Assembly: GCF_921293095.1 (NCBI RefSeq)
Contig: NC_060249.1
Coordinates: 85,695,907 to 85,759,906 of the forward strand
Direction: 5' to 3'
Length of the DNA stretch: 64,000 nucleotides
Source: Ischnura elegans
Lineage: Eukaryota > Arthropoda > Insecta > Odonata > Coenagrionidae
Position numbers and translations under genes: made by a program. Shown piece by piece: positions 36,240-48,399 of the stretch. Under the pieces are notes generated by a model, which did not search any database, had not been told where the DNA came from, and worked only from the letters and a program-made list of their open reading frames with translations. Positions within the stretch are counted from its first letter, which is position 1, and the number at the start of each line of letters is the position of its first letter.

Positions 36240-37950
36240 ATTCTTCGGTTCTTTCTCCAATTTAAGTTTCATAACCGTATTTATATATTTATTGTAATCA
36301 ATGCGTTTTGTTGTTATAAACCTTCCTTAGATCTAGAAAAATGACAGCATTGAGAGACATACATCGTCAGAGAAATCCGAACATTACTTCATTATTCGAG
36401 ACATATTTATTCGAATAATCATTTCATTAGTCACTGTTCATTTATTTTCTAATAATGATGTATTTAATTTCATTAAGTCTGCTGTATTCAAACGCTAAAA
36501 ATCAAAAATAAAGGTGATATAATCCTAGGTTAAGGGCTAAAATAAGAAAAATCGGCTATATTTCATAAGTTCATCTATCGTACACTATATATTTTTCTAC
36601 ATTGCGCAATTCATTCATATCAAAATGGTTTCCCGAAGCATTGATCACCGTGGTTACTAAGAAGGTCTTAAGTATTGTTGACCGTGAATGAGCGTATTGT
36701 CCGCATATTTCACTCATTCAAACGATATTTGGGGTGTTTCTTTCGCTTTTTGAACCACTTATGGGCATATGACTCGGAAACATGTAACACAACTATGTTC
36801 CCACCCCCCTAATTACCCGCTTGATGAATTCAAGCGCCCAATCGACTCGTTATTAGTTAAATCTCCTTTGCCTTTATAAATCATTCGGTGTTACTCTGAG
36901 TTAACGGATATTATTCCCTATCGTGAACTTTCCCTTTAAATTCTTGCTGATTTCACCCAGCGCATCCCATGGGTGATTGTTCAACTCGTCGATTTTCGCA
37001 AATGTTGTTACATAACCGATTTATGACGGTCTATTCTTCCTGGCTTCACTGATTAAACAACACAACAAGATAGTAGTAGGAAGTTTATTGGATGTAGGAG
37101 CGGTTATGCCTGGAATCTTTCATAAAGAGATTCAATTCCATCTTTTTTGTTTACTTTTGTGACCGGTATCGGAGAATTAGTGCTTATTTTCCACAATACG
37201 TACGTTACATTGCAGGCCGGCAATAAGATCGTCGCAAGTTAAGTATAATTTGTTTATTGTTTAACCTTCCGTCGGGTGCAACAGATCTGACAAGCATAGC
37301 GAGAAAGTTTCTTTTTGATTCTTTTCAGTCGCAGGGTGGCTGAGAATAGGCTCTATCTCTGGGTATGAAACGATGGGCATAAAATTTTTTCAGATATGCT
37401 TATGAATTTGCATTCTTATCCCACGGTTGCGGTATGTTAGTGACTGCGGAATGATTTCCATATTCCCTTTTCAAATGCAAATGAGCTTCAAATTTCTCTT
37501 CTCGCTGCGCGACCGTCGTGCTTTTTTGAACCAGCGAAATCGTGAAAGGAGCACTCTGGAGAGAAAAGGCCCCTAATCTCACTCTCCACTCCGCGAAGAA
37601 TGTTTGAGGGTGACTTGTGACAATGAGGAGCGTAGGTATTGAACGAAAAGCTTTGGCAGTGAAATAGGTTTTCAAAGAGCTGTGGCGTTACGTTTTTAAA
37701 TCTTCCAGATTCTGAACGTAAGCCCCAGACACAGGGAACTCCGATCGTCTGTCACTAGCTGGTTGAGGGAAAGACTCCACAAACAAGAATAATCAGCACT
37801 CAAAGAAACAATTGTCATAAAATTACGAGTCATTTTCAATTAATATCTTTTAGAAGTAGACATATTCAAAATCAAAATAATTACAGAAAACAACGATGAT
37901 AACTAATAATCTCATAGGAAAATTACCAAAGACTAAGAACAAGCTGTATC
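36240..37950. other. Intergenic, no gene recognised
   Basis: Unique-looking DNA downstream of the satellite. Short frames (for example 37400-37675, minus) lack recognisable motifs. Confidence 0.4.
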
Positions 37951-37954
37951 ATTT

Positions 37955-38690
37955 TTAAGAAGTCACCCTCTCAGCCGAGCAACCTGTCCATCGCGAGCGC
38001 CGAAGCAAAAAGAGGCCTGGCCGACCTCCGAGCCGTGTCAGGGTGGAGGGGAGGGAATTTGCAAAGGAGTGGAGGGGTAATAGGGCGATGTTCAAGTTAG
38101 CTGCATCGGTGTAAATCTCCCGGTAGGCGGCCATGTTGACTGGGGCCACTGCAAAACGTCCGTCATCCAAGCCGGGATTGGGGGAGAACCGCATACCGCC
38201 GGGTTTTCTCTCCTCTATATCCTGAGTTGGAGACATAGCCAAGAGGTGTGATAGCTGGTAGAGGCAAGTCATTGGAATTTAAGGAGGGGAAAGACAAGTA
38301 GTATGAGGTGTTGGAGGGAGAGGGAGTTGTGATAGGACAAGTGGAGTACTTCTCACTCCAAACTGCATTCTTATGCCTCAGCACCCACTTCCCCTGGATT
38401 GCCAGGAGTAGGTATTCCTCCGCCGTACTACCTATATAAGCCTTGATCTCCAGGTGGGATGGGTCGGAGGGCTGGCGTCAAAGGGCATCGTTCGAAGGAC
38501 AGAGTTCGGAGACACGAGTTCCGAGACTTAGAGTCTCCTAGCCTTTGAGTCGAAGGGCCTTTGCGCGAAAAACCTTAGCGGGAGAAGTTCTGCGATTGAA
38601 TTCGGAGGAATTTAGGGGGTTCCAGAAATTTTTTAGGGCAACGAGTAATGCCTTTTACGTTGTTTAGTATTTGAGATACAAAACAATTGT
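37955..38690. repeat. GC-richer block with TATA motif, possible solo LTR or repeat
   Basis: A GC-rich stretch, unlike its neighbours, with a CTATATAAG motif (38432-38440) followed about 30 bp on by purine-rich leader-like sequence (GTTCGGAGACACGAGTTCCGAGAC). It could be the promoter part of an LTR, but I found no second copy, no TG/CA ends and no flanking duplication. Confidence 0.25.
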
Positions 38691-38839
38691 AGCCACGTGC
38701 GGATTTAGCCCATGTATTGCGTTCACTACTGGTTGTGGCTTCCTGGAAGTCCATATTCTCTTACGTTGGCATCCTTGATGGACCTTAAGGGCCTATCACA
38801 TAACACCACGATTTTCTATAAAATTTTCGAGGGATCTGG

Positions 38840-39010
38840 AAAATGTGTGGCCTTTGAGTGGCCCAGAAAGTCTAAAGTTTACGGTTCGATTCCCGGTGCA
38901 GGTAAATTTTTCATTCGAAATGAAGGTGACTATTTAGGGCCAGCATATTCTTCGCCACAAAAAACTCCTAAACACCAGCCTTACGCTTTTACCCACGAAA
39001 ACCGGTTGGT
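38840..39010 (+). repeat. Possible SINE-like segment
   Basis: Contains GGTTCGATTCCCGG (about 38883), a good RNA polymerase III B box, preceded by GGCCTTTGAGTGGCCCAG, which could be a degenerate A box. No tail or target duplication was seen. Confidence 0.28.
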
Positions 39011-39831
39011 GAAGAATACTCTCTCCTTGGCCTAAACTTGTCTAATGCGCAATACCTCAAGCTTTTGTTAGGACTGTACAGTGAACATTTCTCCAGCCCC
39101 GAAAATAAGGATGTCACTCAGGGGCTGAAAAATAAGTTCCCGGCGTTCCTGAAGTAGTAGAAGATATAAACTTGGCCTCTGACCCTTCATTTGGCGCCTA
39201 GGACATCAACTGTATCGTCTGATTTTTAGGAAGAGGTTCTGAATGTAAACATGTAACTTCGGACGCAGTCACGCGCTCGCGTAGAAATTTTCACTTGGGT
39301 GAAATTCACCTTGAAAATCATTATTTTGTTACCAGTCACAAAGACTGGTAGAATATCTGATGATTTTTATGATGATTAAATAAATAATTTTTATGATTTG
39401 AATTTGTTTTGATATGATAAATTGTTTTTTTCCTGGTGACTTTTTGGGAGAGATTCGGGTGGAACGTATAGAATTGAGAAATGTTCAGGGAAGATCCGAT
39501 GCCTGTCTACACTAAGGAGTCGAGTTCGACTATACGGATCGCGGAAGCAGCTGTTGGGAAGTTTCAAAGCGGGAGGGGTGGCGGCTGCGTGCGGCCCCCA
39601 GCTGGCTTTAAAGGGGACATGCGCGGGGGTTGAACGCGCATCGGAGGACAACTTGAATTTCAGAGGCAAATTTTCTCACTCGGTTATGAGCTTTAATATT
39701 TCAGGCGCCAAAATTGGCATCGGTGTTTAGCTCTTGATGAATGCATTAAATTGAAATATTATTTTCAGATAATTGATATTATTGGCCGGATTAAAGATAA
39801 TTTATATAATTTGCATAACTACAGATAATTT

Positions 39832-40024
39832 CCCACATCGGTGGCGGCGGGGAAAAGTCCTCTCATGACAAGGAAGAGGTTGCGGGTTCGAGTCCCGTCA
39901 TGGTAGGTGTTCCCTATCCAGGACATAGTTCTTGTGTACGTGTAATAGATACATTTGTTGAACGCTCCGATGTAAAATAGCCAATATGTGCTGTAATCGT
40001 TGGTATGGAATAAATACATTAATT
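39832..40024 (+). mobile_element. tRNA-derived SINE
   Basis: The head TCGGTGGCGGCGGGGAAAAGTCC, B box GGTTCGAGTCCCG and conserved body (TATCCAGGACATAG..., TGTTGAACGCTCCGATGTAAAATAGCCAATA) match the SINE at 59192-59410 along its whole length. It ends in an AT-rich tail (AATAAATACATTAATTAATTAA). Confidence 0.85.
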
Positions 40025-40029
40025 AATTA

Positions 40030-41530
40030 AAGCAGTCAATAAATATAACTTCGCATAAAAGTGATGCATTCGCTTTACCTCCCTTGATAATTAATTATGT
40101 ATGCAATAGTATGATATTTATCACCTAATTGGCAAGGTAATTAGTATTATTACCCATAAATTAGTGTCATTTTGGTGATTTGGACCAGGTAATAATATCA
40201 GAGATTAAATCTTACCTTTTTCTGCTATTTCTACTACTACCACAAGCAAAGTATACTTGTCTAATGACTTGATTTCATGGTGGTAGAATGAAAAGGACTG
40301 CTGCTTTGGGATCATACCTAGGAATGGGTCTTACTGTAACTAGGGAAGAGATACTTGTGAGGCTGTTTTTGTATCAATGAGAAAAAAAATGATTTTTCGG
40401 GAATTTAACATTTGAAAGATTCTGGATGCTTATTCGTGACTGGCGCTCGAGGATGGATTACCACGGTAACCCCGACATTTAACTATTTTGTGTATACACA
40501 AGTACCCAAATATCATAAAATTGAAAAGCATTAAAAATTATCCCCACGATTTTCTACTTAAGATGAATAAATACATTTCATTCACTTATTTTGCGCAAGA
40601 AATAGCGATTAAGTAGCTGTTTTAAAAAGTCTCTTTCCTAGCCACAGCAGGATACCCACGCGTATCTACTTCACTCTATATCCTTCTAATATCTATTATT
40701 TTGATTTATTATCAACTATTAATACCGTAAATCTTTAAATCGTTAAAATCATATTAATCTTTAAAAACGTATCCAATATTTATTACTTATCAATATAGAA
40801 TTGTAATTATACATATTTTCCTTATTTGTGATGAAATTTTTCGGTTTGAATCATGCGCATCGAATCATACGCTCATTAAAATTTATTTTACATCTTTAAA
40901 TATGTGAATCAATGAAAGTTTTTGCTCCAATACCATTGATAAGAACCAAATCAGATAACGACGACAAAGCCATATGTATGCCATGTATTCTATTTTTATC
41001 TACGTGGGTATCCGGTTATCATGTGTGCGCTTATGCGTAAGAAAATTTGGATGTACACACAAGGGTTTACGTTTTATTCGGCACCAAACCTGGTGGAAAG
41101 GAGTTTTAAAGGGAAAGGTTTTCTTCCTCATATTTTTTCCGTAGGCTTTCTGTTTAGTCCATCACCTCTCAAGCGAGAATTCACCACCCTTCATTTTCAC
41201 GAAAGGAAGATAAATATTTTCTTTTCCATGCCAACGAGGAGGCAGCATTCCTTTCTGTTTTTTTCCTCTTCGCTGCTGTAGAAGAGATTTAGCGGAAAAA
41301 CGGCGAGGGATATTTTCTGAGACTCTCTTTACTTTATGACGAACGGTTAACATGTATTTCTTGGAAAAAGCCAGTATCATATCTTTGTTTTAGTACAAAT
41401 ATTGATTGATAAAATAAGGATGGATTTATTAACTTCTAACTATTTTTGATTTTTATTTTATATTGAAATAAACACATGAAATTTTCCACGATTGTTAAAT
41501 TTTATTCCGACGTAGGTTTCGATGTTACTA
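40030..41530. other. Intergenic, no gene recognised
   Basis: AT-rich DNA with no supported feature. Confidence 0.4.
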
Positions 41531-41536
41531 AAAAAA

Positions 41537-41637
41537 CCCTACTAATAAAATAGCGTATAGCGATAGATGCATTGCCCTTTTTAGCCTGGGAAAAATTATT
41601 TTATGTAGAGCAAAAGACGTATTGATTATATTGGTAA
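41537..41637. repeat. Diverged direct repeat, copy 1
   Basis: ACCCTACTAATAAAATAGCG through TTGATTATATTGGTAA resembles 42349-42452 in the same orientation, with shared TGCCCTTTTTARCCTG and AATTATTTTRTGTAGAG. Function unknown. Confidence 0.6.
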
Positions 41638-42348
41638 GACGAAATTTGAAAAGTACAAAATGGCACAAGGAACCATTCAGTACCTTAAAGATGATGTAAT
41701 AATATCGAATCATAGATCAGAATACAATTTTATTATTGTGGAAAATTTCAAGTGTTTATTTCGATATGAAAAAATTGCTCTCCATCGCGTTTGGTTGTTC
41801 TGATTTCCTTTTTGATTTCATTCTGACCTCGGACTGACCTTTAATGTACTTTCCTTGTACAAGGATTGGCAATGGATAGTCTTTGATTTTTTATTGAAAG
41901 GGAATTCCTTTCACAAAACTAGAGAAAATATGTCATTGGGATAGTTTTATCCGGTAGTCATACAAATAGAGACGAAAGTTAAAAAATAACTTTCCCAAAT
42001 CATTTTCATAAGTATATTTATTTTTTATTTCCCTTATCCAGCACTTCTTCCTTTGAGTCGGTAGCCTGAAGCATTTCTTTAGAAAGTATCCTCATTGAAA
42101 TTATCTTTCGATGTCAAAACGAAAATTGTACCAAATTAAGGAAAAGGATTTTTTTATTTTATTCCATGCGTTTCAACTGCAAAGGGTAATGCACATGAAA
42201 GACTTTAGTCCCTCTTTTTCTGCTAAAATAAAAGGCAAGAGTTAATGAACTTCAAAATTCCCATTGGTAGCAAGATCCTTTTTTGGGGTCATATGAAAAG
42301 AAGTAACGAAAACAATTTACCAAAGGAGCTGGGGGAATAAACGTGAAG

Positions 42349-42452
42349 AACCCTATTAAGGAAATGGCGCATCTCGATATATACTTTGCCCTTTTTAACC
42401 TGAGAGAAATTATTTTGTGTAGAGTAAAAGACGAATCGATTATATTGGTAAT
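42349..42452. repeat. Diverged direct repeat, copy 2
   Basis: Counterpart of 41537-41637, about 80% identical by eye. Confidence 0.6.
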
Positions 42453-42659
42453 ATGAGTGGTAATACTCATATAAATATTGATTAATTTTCAACGTTAATT
42501 ACCTGGAGGGATAGAATTGTTAATATTTATGTTTCCCTAATCCATCATGACAATTTTTGCTGCTTTACTTATAGCGACGAAAGTAGATTAGGCTGGCCCG
42601 CCAATTACTGTAGTTGATTGTGATGAAGTTTGGAAGTTAAAAGATGCCCAATTTTTTCT

Positions 42660-43490
42660 GCTTTTCTTTTCATCTACATCTTATTACTACCCCGCAAGCC
42701 GCTCAAAAGGCGTATGGCAGGGGGGATTAGGACACCAGCCATTAGCACATAAAAAAGGAATTCTCCAACGAAATTACGACTGGCATTTATTAAAGTCCTT
42801 TATGGTTCGGGAGAAAAAAGAATTCCAATATCCATCCGTTCCGCAAAATATCTCTCTTAATTTATTGCTTCTGTCGGGCCTGGAAATATAGTGGGACTCT
42901 AATATCATGTTCATCGAGTCGCTCTTAAAGATATTCATTCTCAATTGTTCAAGCCATCTAAGACTAGCGCGCAGCCTCCGAGTCTCCAGCGGCTACCAGC
43001 CTAATTCGCTTAACATCTGGGTAACGCTGATTATACGCCCGTAGTAGTTTTTGACGAACCGTGCAGCTTTCCTTTGTATTTTATTCAGTTCGCGGATTAA
43101 GTCTTTCTGCACCGGATACCATATGCCCGCTGCATATTCAAGGTGCGGTCGGACGAGTGCGAAATAGCACCTTTCTTTTACTTTCTCATCCGAAAATCTT
43201 CCCACAATACGCTTGACGAATCCTAATTTCTTCAGGGCTATGCTACAAATACTCCTTATATAAGTTCCCCGCGAGAGGTTCGAGGTTATCGTAACTCCTA
43301 GGTACTTCACTTCGTCTGTTGCCTTTATGTTAATACTATACACGGCATAAACATGGTTTTAGTTGGACGAACTCTGCAAAAAATGCACCGACATACATTT
43401 GCTCAGATTAAGTTCGATTCCCCACTCTTGGCTCCACAAATAAACGTTGTTTAAATCCGATGATAGAATTTCATAGTCAGAGTGATCACA
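42660..43490 (-). pseudogene. LINE ORF2 C-terminus and 3' UTR (CR1/Jockey-like)
   Basis: A minus-strand frame carries the end of a reverse transcriptase: a short upstream segment (NVYLWSQEWGIELNLSKC, about 43430), then VKYLGVTITSNLS, RCYFALVRPHLEYAAGIWYP, IQRKAARFV and LSELGW. Past a break come LETRRLRASL, RPDRSNKLREI and NSFFSRTIKDFN. The order is that of the thumb and C-terminus of Jockey/CR1-group LINEs. The tail ends near 42670 with GGGGTAGTAATAAGATGTAGATG. The 5' part, with endonuclease and the RT core, is absent, as usual for truncated insertions. Confidence 0.8.
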
Positions 43491-43499
43491 GATCACAGA

Positions 43500-44080
43500 T
43501 TATCAGACATTTCGCACCTTTTTCTTGTTATGCGAGATTCTGGCCTGCATTTTTGATGAGGCCAAATTTTCTGGCCTCCTGCTGAGAAGTCTGGTTGGTT
43601 TGGTGTTTATATTGATTTCTCCTTCCTGCTTCAGTTTGAATATCATTTTCATTACCTGCAACAACGCCCGCTTATTTTTTACATGAGTATGAGTATGAGT
43701 TAAATGCATTTTTTAGTCTCCAATGTCAGAAGAAAGGTCCTCTTTGTAGAAGTATTTACAGTAGAATATAACATTATTACAATCACAAAAATATGGCTGC
43801 AGAGTCTTTATCTTTAGTAGCCAAGTAATGAAAAGGAATTTGAGCTGATGTTGTCAGGCTTTTTTTCATAATGCTCTACTTTTTCCCTTGTTATATTTTT
43901 TTTCCTTTTTTCCCTTGAAAACTTTGATCTGGTCATCCTATGCAAATATCAAAGACTTAGATAAAAATATGTCCTATGTAAAGCCAACGTCAAATTTTTC
44001 CCTCATGTTAGCATTTTCTTGGTATACACAGTAATTAGCAAGTCAAACCATCAAAAGATTTGCCAAACACATTGCTCTAC
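43500..44080. other. Intergenic, no gene recognised
   Basis: AT-rich DNA with no supported feature. A CTCATACTCATGTAAAA microrepeat lies near 43690. Confidence 0.35.
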
Positions 44081-44084
44081 GCTT

Positions 44085-44450
44085 GAAAATCTTCATTGTC
44101 TTTTAACTATCATTGTCCATACCTCACTTTCATAGAGAAGCATATTACAAGGGTAAGTTCTGATAAATTGTTTCCTTTATTCAATTCTTAAATTTCCCCC
44201 TGTTAGTAGATCTTTCTTTTGGTGAAATTCTCTCTCTGCATGGGCTATTCTGCTGACAGTTTCTTTCTTGCTTCCCTAATCACAGGTTATCCTGCTTCCC
44301 AAATACATAATAGATATTCATCCACTTTCTCCCAGGTGAGTCTGATCAGTTGGAGGAGTGCACATCATAGGACAAGATTAATATTTGGGAGCTTTGTAAG
44401 GTTACAAAGTGCAGTAACTTCTGCAACATCCTCCACTTTACTATGGCAAT
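44085..44450 (-). pseudogene. LINE ORF2 remnant, C-terminal region, copy 1
   Basis: The minus strand reads RIAHAEREFHQKKDLLT, then GNLRIE, then LLYESEVWTM, the pattern that precedes and includes the LYGSE-W-L motif near the end of many LINE ORF2 proteins. Stops and frame changes interrupt it. The same family recurs at 44690-45320. Confidence 0.65.
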
Positions 44451-44689
44451 GAGGATGATAAAAGCATTAGTGCCATTTACCTCTTGAGCTTTGTGGCAAA
44501 TAGCTAGCCCACACCCACACATTAAAATGTATTGGCAGAGGGCAGGCCTGAGTAAAGGAGCTATAGAAAGACTTCTGGTTCCAGTTTAACCGTTATATCT
44601 ATTTTATTATCGTATATGTATTATTATAATAATATGGAAGTGTTACCATCTGAGTATATGTCATCCTGATAAGCCAACAATCGTAGGAT

Positions 44690-45320
44690 TGGTTTGATGC
44701 CGCTCTCCATTGCATTCTCTGATGCACCAGTCTTTTCATGATGAAGTATTTCTTCTCTTTCATATCCTTAATAACATGTCATATGTAACTCATTCAGGGC
44801 CATCCCTTATCCTCCCTCCTGACCCCCTGTTTTACAATCATCAGGCCATCATGTTGCATGATGTGGCTGTCTATGTTGTCCTGTTTTATTCTTAGGGTTT
44901 TTAGAACACCTCTCTTTTCTCCCTCCTACTCTTCTTAGCACTTCCTTATCATTTACTCAGTCAATCTATTTTTATCTCCATTATTATTTGATAGCTTCTT
45001 ATTTTGAATGCTTCCTCTCTTCACTTCTCTGCTGCTGTCAACATCTGCGCCTCACTCCCATAGAGAAACATGCTCTATATGTGGCATCTGATGAATAATT
45101 TCCTTACTTCTATGCTTGTATTCTCAGTTATAAGTAGATTATTCTATTTATAGAATGTCTACTTCACTTATCCTATTGACCATTTCTTTCTTGCTTCATC
45201 CATCACTGGTAAATCGGCTTCCTAGGTATCACAACTCATTCAACTCTTCCAGCTTTTTGTTTTCCTAAGTTATGCTGGCCCTTTTCTCTTCATTTTGGCT
45301 CCATACTAATACCTTTCTTA
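44690..45320 (-). pseudogene. LINE ORF2 remnant, C-terminal region, copy 2
   Basis: The minus strand carries MFLYGSEAQMLTAAEK, then AFKIRSYQ, KEVLRRVGGR and further on MQWRAASNQSYDCW near the tail. Many stops are present. The last part is homologous to the plus-strand remnant at 4570-4690. It lies directly upstream of copy 1 in the same orientation. Confidence 0.7.
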
Positions 45321-45329
45321 AATAATAGT

Positions 45330-45990
45330 TTTTTTGCTGATTTTCAGCTGGTATTTGCCCATTGGGGTACAGGGGTAGATTAAGATCATTGTTTTAGGGG
45401 GAGTGGTTCATTGTTTTTCATGGTACCTTGGTGGAATGCAATACATTCAGCTGTGATGCATCTGATTATGAACATGTGACTTTTAGATATCCTCCAATTA
45501 TCTTTAAACATTGTTTGTTGAACCGTTAAAATAAAAACTTGCATTAGTTAGCCACATTCATGATTAACACCTTTCCCATTTTCCAGGAAATAAAAGGGAG
45601 ATGGGGGGGGCTGTCATGCTCCCTGTTCCTCTTTTGGGGTGCTGCTTTTTGAGGAGTCCACCTTGGATTTATAATTTATTTCCCCTGACGGCACAGAAAC
45701 CTCCGTATCTAATTCGTATGTGCATAGTACCCGTTGACTACGGGGATACTATGCCGCTCCGTCGCATTTCGTCAATGGATAATTTCCGTTCACGGCCTGT
45801 CGACGAAGCGCGTACGAGGCATGTGAATGTCCGCTACGAAGCACGTACGAAAGGATACGAAGCGCGCAGGAACACAGCACTCAGGCTAATCTCAATCGAT
45901 TAGGTCGAACATTAGAAATATCGTTTCCTGGCACGATCGAAAAATGTATCGAACGCAACACAATCGATAGCTACCGACCGTAGCGAGAAC
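45330..45990. other. Intergenic, no gene recognised
   Basis: Contains a short microrepeat of ACGAAGCGCGTACGA-like units at about 45805-45870, but no gene can be supported. Confidence 0.35.
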
Positions 45991-45998
45991 GTTATGAA

Positions 45999-46135
45999 TT
46001 GTAAGTTCTCAATAGGTAAATAATACTATATCATGAATTCTAATTACCATGAAAAACTTACGACCGACAAAAATTGTCAATTAATTGTAATTAGAATTCA
46101 TGATATAGTATTATTTACCTATTGAGAACTTACAA
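45999..46135. repeat. Perfect 49-bp inverted repeat
   Basis: Arms 45999-46047 and 46087-46135 are exact reverse complements, separated by a 39-bp spacer. The arms are AT-rich and include CTATATCATGAATTC. The perfect match implies recent origin or strong constraint. No coding content. Confidence 0.95.
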
Positions 46136-46780
46136 AACTTACTCGGCCACTTAAATAACTGCGAAAAATGAGATTCAGCATGGCTAATTCACGCATCCCC
46201 AGCATTCTTAAGTGGCTCGTACTTACTTGGAAACCTTGAGATGTTAATAAGAGTAAATTCTTATTAATTTTGACACTAAATAAGACATCACATAGCCCAT
46301 GAGCATTGAAAAGCTTACCCTAAAGCCTGACGAAATAAGATTTTTTCACTAAAAATTGCCGATGAAACAGGATTGCTGACACATCTGCTATTATTATAAT
46401 CGAATTCATCAAAATGCAAGCAAAAATTAACGAATAGTTCTGTCTCAGCTACTAAAACGTACCCGTACCAGCTAGGCGCTTAAGTATTTGAAAAATTATT
46501 TGGGATGAGTAAAAGTCTCTGTCACTGCAGTAGATGTATCAACCTATTAAAAAATATGAAAGTACTGCCAAATCACCAGTATAAACATTTGTAAAATAAA
46601 ACATGGTATCTCTAAGATCACACCTCCGATTTTATACTTACTTTGCATGAAGTCATCACCACAAGAAATTTTAAGAGGCAGGAAAGAAAAAACCACAGAA
46701 ATACAATACAGATATTATGTATTTTCTTTAGTCAATCACAATAATATTTCCAATTTTCTCTTCTAACCCACATGCACGTT

Positions 46781-47372
46781 GGCGAAACAATTACTCTTAT
46801 TCTCTTTCGAATAGAAAATTATTATAAAGAGGACTGGCCGATACATACTATCTTCATTACTTTCTCCGATGAACTTTCACGATCACAGCATCCCCTTGCA
46901 CAAAACAAATCCACATCCACTATAGATCTGTATGTCACTTCTGCCACAATGTCTGTCTTCATGACGACAGCCCATGTGGAAAAATCCCAGTACTGGGATA
47001 CTTCCAAAATTGGCAAGAAAAGGCCAGTACCGGCCCAGTACTGGGCCGGTTCCGGGCCGCTACTGGGCCGGTACCGGGCCAGCTCCAAGCGGTACTGGGC
47101 TGGTTCCGGCCTAGTACATATAACCAAATTTGAATAAAATAATCGCAATTGAAAAAAAAAAACATTTTAACTCACATCTAATTTGGCGAAACAATTACTC
47201 TTATTCTCTTTTGAATAGAAAATTATTTAAAAAGAGGGCTGGCCGATACATAATTCCTATCTTCAATACCTTCTCCGATGAACGTCCACTATCACAGCAT
47301 CCACTTGCACAAAGCAAATCCACATCCACTAATATGTCACTTCTGCCACAATTTCTGTCTTCTTGACGACAG
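46781..47372. repeat. 404-bp-offset direct duplication (about 189 bp)
   Basis: 46781-46970 and 47185-47372 are direct copies with roughly 90% identity, from GGCGAAACAATTACTC to GACGACAG. They correspond to part of the second exon of the THAP-like gene on the minus strand. The spacer between them contains the palindrome cluster at 46984-47116. Confidence 0.85.
46984..47116. repeat. Cluster of CCAGTACTGG / ACCGGCCC palindromes
   Basis: Includes the perfect 16-bp palindrome ATCCCAGTACTGGGAT (46984-46999) and the perfect 22-bp palindrome at 47029-47050 (centred on CAGTACTG, flanked by ACCGGCC and GGCCGGT), followed by several half-units CTACTGGGCCGG, TACCGGGCC and GGTACTGGGC. The GC content is far above the surroundings. 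Confidence 0.85.
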
Positions 47373-47790
47373 GTAAAAGTGAAGCAATGGTAACTTCCTC
47401 CAATCTGGGCACCTTCAATTCAACAAGAATTTTCTCCCCGTCTTCTCGTCCAAGGCCACAGATTATTTTCTGATATCACAATGGTGTGATGTGAAGCTCA
47501 CACACCTAAAATTAATAAATTAGCGAATGAATTAATAGAAAAAATACTACTAAAATGCAAGAATTTTCAAATGAGTTGCTGCTACAATATTTTGAATCAC
47601 CATTTCAGTACTGAAGTGATGCATCAACATCCCGAAGCCACTTCTAACTTAAAATTACATCCAAATAATTACAGCGAGAAAGAGTACATACCTTACTGTT
47701 TTTCGTAGGGGTGAAATGTTTTCCTCTTATCGCCCAAATGCACTTCTTCTTCAACTCAGGATCTTTTGGAAAGGTAAAAACTTGAGCCAT
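47185..47790 (-). pseudogene. THAP-type zinc-finger gene fragment
   Basis: Exon a, 47790-47692 (33 codons), reads MAQVFTFPKDPELKKK...FTPTKNSK and ends at a GTATGT donor. After an intron, a TTTTAG acceptor leads into exon b at 47515 with VCELH. FPKDPELRKKW...FTPTKxSxVCxxHF is the second half of the THAP DNA-binding finger (the Cys and His of the C2CH site). The first half, with the two N-terminal Cys, is not visible upstream. Exon b has an in-frame TGA eight codons in and then stays open past 47340. Partial duplication of exon b supports decay. It could derive from a host THAP gene or a P-element-like transposase. Confidence 0.55.
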
Positions 47791-48050
47791 GTCCCGGAGT
47801 TTTCTTTACAGCCCGACAATACACACACGAAAGGCATTTTAACAAAAATATCTCACAAACACGTTTCTGAAGCCCAGTGAATGAAATTAAAGAATATGAT
47901 AAACTTCACCATTACCAGATACTCTATTTTTCACCAACTTAACCACAAAAATCCCTGAAATGTGGTGAGACGTAACGTAACCAACGCGATCTCCAAAGGC
48001 TTGTGCTGGCTTGTGATCGGGCCTTCTTTAGGCGGATATGGCACCACCCG

Positions 48051-48240
48051 CTAGAGGTGGGAATTTCGGTTCATTTTGTGGATTCGGTTCATGGGATTTG
48101 ATTCTTGGCAATGATTCGGTTCTTTAAATCGTTCATAATGAACCGAATGAACCGTGTGATTCTCGAATCCATACCTCGAATCCATGATTCTCGAATCCAT
48201 GAATCTCGAATCCTTGTAAATCTGTCGATTACTGCATTTC
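48051..48240. repeat. Microrepeat of TCTCGAATCCAT units
   Basis: CTCGAATCCAT-type units recur four times at about 48150-48215, next to GGTTCATT / AATGAACC inverted motifs (48070-48150). The low-complexity open frame on the minus strand is a product of this repeat. Confidence 0.5.
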
Positions 48241-48399
48241 AAATCCTATGAGTGAATATACTATCATACTAAATCTGGGTGTAACAATAAAAATAGCAAA
48301 TAATTAACTAATATGAAACTAAAATTCTTCGTTAAAACTTTCGCGGGTGCTCGTCATGTTGAATTAAAACTTTTGGGCTATGTCGCCGCGTCAGATTTT

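Noticed and set aside
46772..47148. 121- and 108-codon frames containing the CCAGTACTGG cluster
   Set aside because: The frames on both strands are read through palindromic repeats. Only the THAP-exon part has support, and it is in a duplicated, broken context.
48051..48242. 63-codon minus-strand frame with repeated DSRxMDSR
   Set aside because: Translation of the CTCGAATCCAT microrepeat.
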